Assembly (NCBI GenBank): GCA_030150265.1
Contig: JASLGG010000006.1
Location: forward strand, 1 to 47,508
Length of the DNA: 47,508 bases
Reading direction: 5' to 3'
DNA from: Protaetiibacter sp.
GTDB taxonomy: Bacteria > Actinomycetota > Actinomycetes > Actinomycetales > Microbacteriaceae
In this document: piece by piece, positions 1 to 9,130 of the stretch
Layout: each line of letters opens with the position of its first letter
Numbering within the stretch: the stretch's first letter is position 1
Position numbers and translations under genes: made by a program
The notes under the pieces: model-generated
Database searches by the model: none
What the model saw: only the letters and a program-made list of their open reading frames with translations
Told to the model about the DNA's origin: nothing

Positions 1-2317
<2,317 letters not shown>

Positions 2318-2318
<1 letters not shown>

Positions 2319-2347
2319 TGTGCGCCGCGTGCGGAAACAACGCACAT
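2318..2347 (+). terminator. Possible stem-loop after acnA
   Basis: A perfect 7-bp inverted repeat, ATGTGCG (2318-2324) and CGCACAT (2341-2347), encloses a 16-nt loop that itself contains CCGCGTGCGG. It begins at the aconitase stop codon and is followed by TTTC. It could act as a weak terminator separating acnA from the dxs promoter; the loop is long and the U-tract short, so this is tentative. Confidence 0.3.
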
Positions 2348-2375
2348 TTCCCGGTTCGCGTCGGTGACCGCGGCG

Positions 2376-2381
2376 TAGGGT
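2376..2381 (+). promoter_or_regulatory. -10 box of dxs, leaderless arrangement
   Basis: TAGGGT matches the actinobacterial TANNNT -10 consensus and ends 7 nt before the GTG start of dxs. A transcript would start at or next to the GTG, giving a leaderless mRNA; no Shine-Dalgarno sequence is present, which agrees. No convincing -35 box is visible. Confidence 0.5.
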
Positions 2382-2388
2382 CGAACGC

Positions 2389-4332
2389 GTGAGCATTCTC
2401 GAGACGATCCACGGTCCGCGCGACCTCGATCGGCTGAGCCGCGGCGAGCTCGTGCAGCTCGCGGGCGAGATCCGCGAGTTCCTGGTGCGCGAGGTGTCGA
2501 AGACGGGCGGGCACCTGGGGCCGAACCTCGGGGTGGTCGAGCTCACGATCGCGATGCACCGGGTGTTCGACTCTCCGCGCGACGCGATCGTGTTCGACAC
2601 CGGGCACCAGAGCTATGTGCACAAGCTGCTCACGGGACGGCAGGACTTCTCTCGGCTGCGCGAGCGAGGCGGCGTCGCGGGCTATCCGCAGCGCTCGGAG
2701 TCCGAGCACGACGTCGTCGAGAGCTCGCACGCCTCGAGCTCGCTCAGCTGGGCCGACGGCATCGCGCGCGCCTTCTCGATGACCGGGCAGAGCGAGCGCT
2801 ACGTCGTCGCGGTCGTCGGCGACGGTGCCCTCACCGGCGGCATGACCTGGGAGGCCCTCAACAACATCTCGGACGACAACTCGCGTCGCCTCGTGATGAT
2901 CGTCAACGACAACGGCCGCTCCTACGCGCCCACGATCGGCGGCATGGCGCGTTTCCTGAACACGGTGCGCACCCGTCGCGCCTATCGATCCCTCTACGTC
3001 TCGAGCCGGCGCTTCTTCGACCTCTTCGGCGCGCCCGGACGCGCGATCTACCGCGGCACTCGCGGCGCGGTGCACGGCTTCTTCGCGCGCTTCTCCAACA
3101 ACGAGGCGCTCTACTCCAACCTCGACATCAAGTACCTGGGCCCGGTCGACGGCCACGACCTCGGCTCGCTCGAGGCCGCGCTGCGCCAGGCGAAGGAGTA
3201 CGACGCACCCGTCATCGTGCACGTCATCACCCAGAAGGGCCGGGGCTACGAGCCCGCCCTCGCGGACGTGGCCGACCAGTTCCACGCCGTCGGTCAGATC
3301 GACCCCGAGACGGGGGAGCCGCTCGAGCACCCCAGCAAGCCGTCATGGACGTCGGTGTTCGCCGATGAGATCCTGGCCCTCGCCGAGCGCGATCCCCGAC
3401 TCGTCGGCATCACCGCCGCGATGCTGCGCCCCACCGGCCTGCACCGTTTCGCCGAGCGGTTCCCGGACCGCGTGTTCGACGTGGGCATCGCCGAGCAGCA
3501 CGCCGTGACGAGCGCCGCGGGCCTCGCCTTCGGCGGTCTGCATCCGGTCGTCGCGCTCTACGCGACCTTCGTCAACCGAGCCTTCGACCAGGTGCTCATG
3601 GACGTCGCGCTGCATCGCGCGGGCGTCACCTTCGTGCTCGACCGGGCGGGGGTCACAGGCCCCGACGGCCCCAGTCACCACGGGATGTGGGACCTCGCGA
3701 TCCTGCAGGTGGTGCCGGGCATCCGCATCGCCGCCCCGCGGGACGCCTCACGGCTGCGCGAGGAGCTCGCGGAGGCGGTGACGGTCGACGACGCCCCGAC
3801 CGTGCTGCGCTTCTCGAAGGGCGCCGTCGGCAACGAGTTCGAGGCGGTGCGCCGCACCCCGGACGGCGTCGACGTGCTGCGCGAGGCTCCGCACCGCGAC
3901 GTGCTGCTCGTCGCGATCGGGCCCATGGCGGACATGGCGATGCGCGTCGCGGAGCGGCTGGCGGCGCAGGGCATCGGCGCTACGGTCGTCGATCCTCGCT
4001 GGGTGATCCCGGTGCCGACGAGCATCGTCGAGCTGGCGCGCGAGCACCGTCTCGTGGTGTCGATCGAGGACGGCATCCGGGTGGGCGGCGTGGGCACGCG
4101 CATCCGCCAGGACCTGCGCGCCGCGGGGGTCGACACGGCCGTCGACGAGCTCGGGCTGCCCGACGAGTTCCTGGAGCACGCCTCGCGTGACCAGATCCTC
4201 GAGGACGCGGGTCTCACCGATCAGCGGATCGCGCGCGACATCGTCGCGCAGGTGCTGGGCACCCGCATCCCCGTCGCCCGTCCGCTGCCCGAGGAGAACG
4301 CGCGGGAATACGACTCCGAGCGCGGTCGTTAG
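2389..4332 (+). CDS. dxs: 1-deoxy-D-xylulose-5-phosphate synthase
   Basis: Condenses pyruvate and glyceraldehyde 3-phosphate to DXP, the first step of the MEP isoprenoid pathway; cytosolic and thiamine-diphosphate dependent. The 647-residue length is normal. The N-terminal half has the substrate motif GGHLGPNLGVVELT, DTGHQSYVHKLLTGR and the TPP/Mg motif GDGALTGGMTWEALNN. The middle domain has GIAEQHAVTSAAGLA with the catalytic glutamate, and the C-terminal transketolase domain follows. The GTG start fits the family N-terminus (ILETIHGPRDLDRLS) and sits 7 nt from a TAGGGT box. Its place beside acnA and near the RNase D and DUF3000 genes is a common actinobacterial order. Confidence 0.97.
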   Translation: MSILETIHGPRDLDRLSRGELVQLAGEIREFLVREVSKTGGHLGPNLGVVELTIAMHRVFDSPRDAIVFDTGHQSYVHKLLTGRQDFSRLRERGGVAGYPQRSESEHDVVESSHASSSLSWADGIARAFSMTGQSERYVVAVVGDGALTGGMTWEALNNISDDNSRRLVMIVNDNGRSYAPTIGGMARFLNTVRTRRAYRSLYVSSRRFFDLFGAPGRAIYRGTRGAVHGFFARFSNNEALYSNLDIKYLGPVDGHDLGSLEAALRQAKEYDAPVIVHVITQKGRGYEPALADVADQFHAVGQIDPETGEPLEHPSKPSWTSVFADEILALAERDPRLVGITAAMLRPTGLHRFAERFPDRVFDVGIAEQHAVTSAAGLAFGGLHPVVALYATFVNRAFDQVLMDVALHRAGVTFVLDRAGVTGPDGPSHHGMWDLAILQVVPGIRIAAPRDASRLREELAEAVTVDDAPTVLRFSKGAVGNEFEAVRRTPDGVDVLREAPHRDVLLVAIGPMADMAMRVAERLAAQGIGATVVDPRWVIPVPTSIVELAREHRLVVSIEDGIRVGGVGTRIRQDLRAAGVDTAVDELGLPDEFLEHASRDQILEDAGLTDQRIARDIVAQVLGTRIPVARPLPEENAREYDSERGR

Positions 4333-4365
4333 CCTTCTCACGGCTCCGGTGTCGGTGGTGTCCGC

Positions 4366-4388
4366 TAATGTGGACGCCGTTCACATCT
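4366..4388 (+). promoter_or_regulatory. Promoter/operator-like dyad upstream of the MFS gene
   Basis: TAATGT (4366-4371) fits a -10 box. It overlaps an imperfect inverted repeat: AATGTGGAC (4367-4375) and GTTCACATC (4379-4387) separated by GCC, matching at 7 of 9 positions. A second dyad, GTCC....GGAC, overlaps it. The geometry suits a repressor (TetR- or MarR-type) that blocks initiation. No such regulator gene lies next door. Function is inferred from layout only. Confidence 0.35.
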
Positions 4389-4436
4389 CGTGACATCCGG
4401 GCCATCGCCCGCCACCATGCCACCACCGGAGGATCC

Positions 4437-5936
4437 GTGACGAATCACGCCGTCGAGACGCCCGCCACGAACGGCGCGCCCGACCCGGCGATCGCGCGAC
4501 GCAACCGCGTCGCGATCGTCCTGCTGCTCGCCGCCGTCTTCGTCGTGTTCCTCAACGAGACCACGATGAGCGTCGCGGTGCCCGAGATCATGACCGATCT
4601 GCGGATCACACCGAGCGAGGGGCAGTGGCTCACGACCGCGTTCGCGCTGACGATGGCCGTGGTGATCCCCGTCACGGGCTTCCTGCTCGAGCGGCTCAAC
4701 ACCCGTCCCGTGTTCATCACGGCGATGACGCTCTTCTCCATCGGCACGCTCGTCGCGGCGACCGCGCCGGGCTTCGGCGTGCTCGTGGTGGGGCGGGTCG
4801 TGCAGGCATCCGGCACCGCGATCATGATGCCGCTGCTCATGACGACGGTGCTCAACCTCGTTCCGATGTCCGATCGCGGGCGCATCATGGGCCGCATCTC
4901 GATCGTGATGTCGGTCGCGCCGGCGATCGGCCCCGCGGTCTCGGGTCTCATCCTGCAGTTCACCGCCTGGCGCGGGCTGTTCTGGGTGATGCTGCCGTTC
5001 GCGCTCGTGATGCTCCTCGTCGGCATCGCACGGGTGCCGAACGTCTCGGAGCCGCGCAAGGTGCCGCTCGACGTGCCGTCGGTCATCCTCTCGGCGTTCG
5101 GCTTCAGCGGCGTCGTGTTCGGTCTCAGCAACCTCGGGCTCTCGGCGGAGGGCAAGGCCATGCTGCCGTCGTGGATCCCGCTCGTCATCGGCGGTGTCGC
5201 GCTCGCACTGTTCGTCTGGCGTCAGCTGCGCCTGCAGCGTCAGGACCGGGCGCTGCTCGATCTCCGCACCTTCCGAGCTCGCACCTTCACCGTCTCGATC
5301 CTCTTCCTCGTGATCCTGATGGCCGTGCTGTTCGGGGTCGTGATCCTGCTGCCGATCTACCTCGAGCGCGGCCTCGCGATCGACACCCTCACGATCGGCC
5401 TCACGATGCTGCCCGGCGGTCTCGCGATGGGTCTGCTCGGCCCGCTGGTCGGCCGGCTCTACGACCGCTTCGGCCCGGCGCCGCTCGTGATCCCCGGAGC
5501 GGTCGTGATGAGCGCCGCGATCTGGGCGATGACGTTCTTCGGCACCGCGACCCCGTTGTGGTTCGTGCTCATCACCCACGTCGTGCTGAGTCTCGCCCTC
5601 GGCTTCCTGTTCACGCCGGTGTTCACGGCGGCGACCGGAGCCCTCCCGCCTCACCTGTATTCGCACGGAGCGGCCACCATCGGCACGATCCAGCAGGTGG
5701 CCGGAGCCGCCGGTACTGCAGCGTTCGTCGCATTGCTGGCCGTCGGCACGGCATCCGCGGGTGCCGCGAACCCGGAGGCAGCGACCCCGGCCGAGCTCAT
5801 CGCGGGCATGCATCTCGCGTTCCTCGGGGGAGCGATCCTGTCGCTGTTCGCGATCGTGGCGGCGCTGTTCGTGCGCAAGCCCATCGAGCCGGAGCTCAGC
5901 GACGAGGAGCTGGCGGCGCGTCCGGCGATGCACTGA
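4437..5936 (+). CDS. MFS multidrug exporter, DHA2 (EmrB/QacA-like)
   Basis: A 499-residue polytopic membrane protein of the major facilitator superfamily, likely a proton-driven drug exporter. After a 30-residue polar N-terminus the first helix carries FLNETTMSVAVPEI, the EmrB/QacA motif D1 region; loop 2-3 has GFLLERLNTRPVF, and helix 5 has APAIGPAVSGLIL, the antiporter motif C. Hydrophobic segments suggest about 14 helices. The GTG at 4437 is chosen because GGAGG lies just upstream; the upstream ATG at 4368 would place the start inside the -10 box and operator-like dyad. The 3' end overlaps the convergent LuxR-type regulator by 41 bp. The substrate cannot be read from sequence. Confidence 0.9.
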   Translation: MTNHAVETPATNGAPDPAIARRNRVAIVLLLAAVFVVFLNETTMSVAVPEIMTDLRITPSEGQWLTTAFALTMAVVIPVTGFLLERLNTRPVFITAMTLFSIGTLVAATAPGFGVLVVGRVVQASGTAIMMPLLMTTVLNLVPMSDRGRIMGRISIVMSVAPAIGPAVSGLILQFTAWRGLFWVMLPFALVMLLVGIARVPNVSEPRKVPLDVPSVILSAFGFSGVVFGLSNLGLSAEGKAMLPSWIPLVIGGVALALFVWRQLRLQRQDRALLDLRTFRARTFTVSILFLVILMAVLFGVVILLPIYLERGLAIDTLTIGLTMLPGGLAMGLLGPLVGRLYDRFGPAPLVIPGAVVMSAAIWAMTFFGTATPLWFVLITHVVLSLALGFLFTPVFTAATGALPPHLYSHGAATIGTIQQVAGAAGTAAFVALLAVGTASAGAANPEAATPAELIAGMHLAFLGGAILSLFAIVAALFVRKPIEPELSDEELAARPAMH

Positions 5937-8811
5937 GCGTCGAGCCGAGCAGCAGGCGCGCGGCCTCCGTGCGGGAGGCCGCGCCCAGCTTGCGCAGGAT
6001 CGCCGAGACATGCACCGACACCGTCTTGGGGCTGATGTAGAGCCGCTCACCGATCTGCCCGTTGCTCAGACCCTCGGCGATGAGCTCGAGCACCTGCAGT
6101 TCACGTGCCGTCAGCTCATCGGGCTCGGAGGCGGCCGGGGCATGCGCCGTGAGCCCCGCGTCATCGCGCAGCTCATCGGCCCAGCGCACGAGGAGGCCCG
6201 AGCCGAGCGTCTCGGCGTCGGTGCGCAGCCGCGCGATCGTCTCGGCGGCAGCCGCGCGGTCACGCGTGCGCACGAGAGAGCGCGCCAGCCCGTACAGCAC
6301 CTGGAGACGGGTCAGTGCGGGTGCCTCGGGTGCCTCCATCGCCGTCAGAGCGGCGCGCCAGAGCTCGGGGTCGTCGCCGCTGCGCCCCGGGCCGCCGAGC
6401 TCGGCGGCCGTGAACGCGCGCCACAGCTCTCGCGTGGGCCAGTCGTCGCGGGCGACGACCTCCCAGAGGCGCCGCTCCTCATCGGCCATGAGGCCGGGGT
6501 CGTTCGCCTCTTCGCGGCGGCGCGCGATGATGCGCGCGACCACCGGCGCGACGGGCAGCTCCCACGGCGGTGACCCCAGGCGATCCTGGATGACCAGCCG
6601 CCCCGCCATCTCCCAGGCGCCGTCGAGGTCGCCGAGGGCCAGCAGCACCTCACCCACGTCGAGCGCGAGACCCGCCGCCACCTGATCCTCGAACGACGCG
6701 AGCTCGGTCATCGTGCGCTGCCAGGAGAGGTAGAGGGCGCGGGCGCGTGCGGGGTCGCCGCGCCAGGACATCGAGCGGATGCGCGCGCGCCGCAGGTAGA
6801 CCCCGAACACCGCCGGCGGGTCGAGGTCGAGCGAGTCGGCGATGAGCGCGTCGGCGCGGTCCCACTCGCCGAGGGCGAAGAGCGGGTCGACCGTATTGAG
6901 CGCGAGGATGGCGCCCGAGGTGCGGGCGACGCCGGCCTCGGTGGCGATCCGGATGCCGGCGAGGGCGACCTCCATCGACTCCGGGAAGCGACCGAGCAGG
7001 TAGAGCGTGTCGGAGTAGTTGACGTGGTACCGGAGCATCGCGTCACGGTCGCCGCGCGCCTCGGCGAGGGCGAGTGCGTAGTCCTCGGCGCCCTCGGCGA
7101 TGCGGCCGAGGTGTGTGAGCGTGCCCGCGCGCACGTTCGCGGCGACCGAGCGGATGCGGTTGGCCGACGCCGGCGCGAGCGCGAGCGCCTCGGTGGCCGC
7201 GGCGATCGCGCGTTCCGACTGGCCCGAGACCATGTACTTGCTCGCCGCCTCTGAGAGGATGCCGGCACGCAGCACGGGATCGGCATCGGCCTCCACGAGG
7301 GCGAGCGCCTGCTCGAAGAGGGTGAGGGCGTCTGCGCGGCCCTCCGCGTCGATCATGAGGCCCTTGCCGCGCAACAGGCGGGCGCGCATCGGCGCATCCG
7401 AGGGATCGACCTCGTCGAGCGCCTGGTCGATGGTCGCGAGCGCGCGATGCGGCTCGCCGGCGCTGCGCCAGGAGCGGGCGACGAGCGACAGGAGCTCGAC
7501 GTGCGTCATGCCGGCCGCGGAGGGGTCGGCGACGCGGTCCCACAGCGAGAGCGCCCGTTCGCCGAGCTGCGCGGCGGTCGCGTGCGCGAACGAGGACCGA
7601 CTGAGCATCATGCCCTCGATCGAGGCGGCGAAGGCACGGTCGAGGTCGTGCGCCTGAAGCCAGTGCGAGGAGACGAGCACGGCCCGTGCCGCCCGGCGTG
7701 CCGGGTCGGCGGGGTGCGCCTCGAGCGCCTGCGCATAGCCGCCGTGCACGCGCGCGCTCTCGCCCGGCAGCAGCTCGTCGGAGACCGCCTCGCGCACGAG
7801 TGCGTGGCGGAAGTCGTAGCCCCGCCCCGCCACAACGATCACTCCGGCATCGACTGCGGCGCGCAGCGCCTCGTCGAGGCGTTCCGGGGTGAGCGCCGCC
7901 ACTTCCGCGAGCACCTCGTGCTCGACGCGGCCTCCGCCGGCCGCGAGCACCCGCACGAGCCGCTGCGGCTCGGCCGCGAGCGTCTCGTATCGCGCGAGCA
8001 GCAGTTCACGCAGCGTCGCCGGAACCTCGCCGGCCACGCCGTCGAGTCCGCACCCGAGCAGCTCCTCGACGAAGAACGGCACGCCCTCGCTGCGCTCGAC
8101 GAGCGCGCGGATCTCGTCGTGGCCGGGATCGGCGCCCAGGATCCCGCACGCCTGGGCGCGCACCTCCGCGGCGTCGAGCCGGTCGAGCAGGATGCGGGAG
8201 GCGCGACGGTTGCGCTCGAGCTCCGCGAGCAGCCCGCGGAGCGGGTGACCGCGCCCCAGGTCGTCGCTGCGATAGCTCAGCACGACGAACAGCCGGCCGG
8301 AGCGCAGCATCCGGGCGAGGAAGCGAAGCACGTCGAGGGTGGCGGGGTCCGCCCACTGCAGGTCCTCGATGGCGACGACGATCGTCTGCTCGTCGGAGAG
8401 CCGTTCGAGCACAGTCGTGACGACCTCGTCGAGGCGCTCCACGCCGAGGCGCTCGTCGCGCTCGACGGGTGCCGTCACCTCGACGAGCGAGCGCAGCGTC
8501 GACACGGCTCCGGCGGCGGCGGCGAACACCGCATCCTCGCCGAAGGCGCGCACGAGGTCGCGGAACACGCCCGCGAGCGGTGCATAGGGGAGACCCACCG
8601 CGCCGAACTCGACACACTGGCCCCGGGTCACGACCGCCCGCCCGTCCACCGCGGTGAGGAGCTCCTCGAGCAGGCGGCTCTTGCCGATGCCGGCCTCGCC
8701 GCCGATCACCGCGATCCGAGGCTCGCCCGACGAGGCCTCGAGGAACGCCGCCTCGAGCTCCGCGAGCTCGGCCTCGCGGCCGACCATCGGCGAGGAGCTC
8801 GTGACGCGCAT
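5896..8811 (-). CDS. LuxR-family regulator with AAA ATPase and TPR-like region (LAL type)
   Basis: A 971-residue cytosolic transcription regulator. It begins with MVGREAELAELEAAF, has a Walker A GGEAGIGKS at residues 37-45 and a Walker B-like VVAIEDLQWAD near residue 140. A long alpha-helical, alanine-rich TPR-like middle region follows. A C-terminal LuxR HTH lies at about 897-955 (LTARELQVLELIAEGLSN, then SPKTVSVHVSAILRKLG). The ATG at 8811 is chosen because VGRE normally lies at the extreme N-terminus and GGAG precedes it. LAL proteins activate nearby catabolic, export or secondary-metabolite genes in response to ATP and a ligand. Tail-to-tail with the MFS exporter and 50 bp downstream of the 60-aa ORF. 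Its target is not visible. Confidence 0.9.
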   Translation of the reverse strand: MRVTSSSPMVGREAELAELEAAFLEASSGEPRIAVIGGEAGIGKSRLLEELLTAVDGRAVVTRGQCVEFGAVGLPYAPLAGVFRDLVRAFGEDAVFAAAAGAVSTLRSLVEVTAPVERDERLGVERLDEVVTTVLERLSDEQTIVVAIEDLQWADPATLDVLRFLARMLRSGRLFVVLSYRSDDLGRGHPLRGLLAELERNRRASRILLDRLDAAEVRAQACGILGADPGHDEIRALVERSEGVPFFVEELLGCGLDGVAGEVPATLRELLLARYETLAAEPQRLVRVLAAGGGRVEHEVLAEVAALTPERLDEALRAAVDAGVIVVAGRGYDFRHALVREAVSDELLPGESARVHGGYAQALEAHPADPARRAARAVLVSSHWLQAHDLDRAFAASIEGMMLSRSSFAHATAAQLGERALSLWDRVADPSAAGMTHVELLSLVARSWRSAGEPHRALATIDQALDEVDPSDAPMRARLLRGKGLMIDAEGRADALTLFEQALALVEADADPVLRAGILSEAASKYMVSGQSERAIAAATEALALAPASANRIRSVAANVRAGTLTHLGRIAEGAEDYALALAEARGDRDAMLRYHVNYSDTLYLLGRFPESMEVALAGIRIATEAGVARTSGAILALNTVDPLFALGEWDRADALIADSLDLDPPAVFGVYLRRARIRSMSWRGDPARARALYLSWQRTMTELASFEDQVAAGLALDVGEVLLALGDLDGAWEMAGRLVIQDRLGSPPWELPVAPVVARIIARRREEANDPGLMADEERRLWEVVARDDWPTRELWRAFTAAELGGPGRSGDDPELWRAALTAMEAPEAPALTRLQVLYGLARSLVRTRDRAAAAETIARLRTDAETLGSGLLVRWADELRDDAGLTAHAPAASEPDELTARELQVLELIAEGLSNGQIGERLYISPKTVSVHVSAILRKLGAASRTEAARLLLGSTLSASPDAPPAPRR

Positions 8812-8861
8812 GGCTCCATCGTGCCACCCGGGTCCGACGTCGCCGGGAGCGGCGGCGGTGC

Positions 8862-9044
8862 TCAGTGCGCCACCGCGTGACGGATGACGGCGCCCGCGTG
8901 GCGCAGGCGTCCGGCGGCCGTCCGGCGGGTGCTCGCGGGGGCGACGCCGGCGCTCTCGGCGGCGATGCGCGCGCGCTCCGCCGCCGCGCTCAGCTCGGCA
9001 TCGCTCGGGAGGATCGTGTGAAGGTAGTCGCTGCGGATGTCCAT
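8862..9044 (-). CDS. Small hypothetical protein (60 aa)
   Basis: An uncharacterised small ORF starting MDIRSDYLHTILPSDAEL and ending in a basic, alanine- and arginine-rich tail (RRTAAGRLRHAGAVIRHAVAH). There is no signal peptide, cysteine or clear membrane segment; the middle is probably helical. It lies in the same direction as, and 50 bp before, the LAL regulator, so the two may share a transcript. Its upstream region contains the large nested palindrome at 9061-9117. Reality is supported by orientation and by filling an otherwise empty gap; no family is recognised. Confidence 0.5.
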   Translation of the reverse strand: MDIRSDYLHTILPSDAELSAAAERARIAAESAGVAPASTRRTAAGRLRHAGAVIRHAVAH

Positions 9045-9060
9045 GCATCCAGCGTCGTGA

Positions 9061-9117
9061 CTGAGGTAGGCGCCCCGGATCGGGAGATCTCCCTATCTTC
9101 CGGGGCGCCTGCCTCAG
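9061..9117. repeat. 57-bp nested inverted repeat (terminator/operator candidate)
   Basis: Outer arms of 19 nt (9061-9079 and 9099-9117) match at 18 positions, the exception being a T:G pair that is a wobble in plus-strand RNA. The 19-nt spacer holds a perfect 12-bp palindrome GGGAGATCTCCC (9082-9093). It lies 13 bp past the fadB stop codon and 16 bp before the 60-aa ORF, both on minus. The outer stem is a good terminator candidate for the fad operon, although no U-tract follows. The inner palindrome looks like a protein-binding site. Confidence 0.75.
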
Positions 9118-9130
9118 ATGCGGTGAGGGC

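Noticed and set aside
4365..6050. Minus-strand 561-codon ORF opposite the MFS gene
   Set aside because: Very Glu/Arg/His-rich low-complexity translation, no motif; mirror frame of a strongly biased coding sequence.
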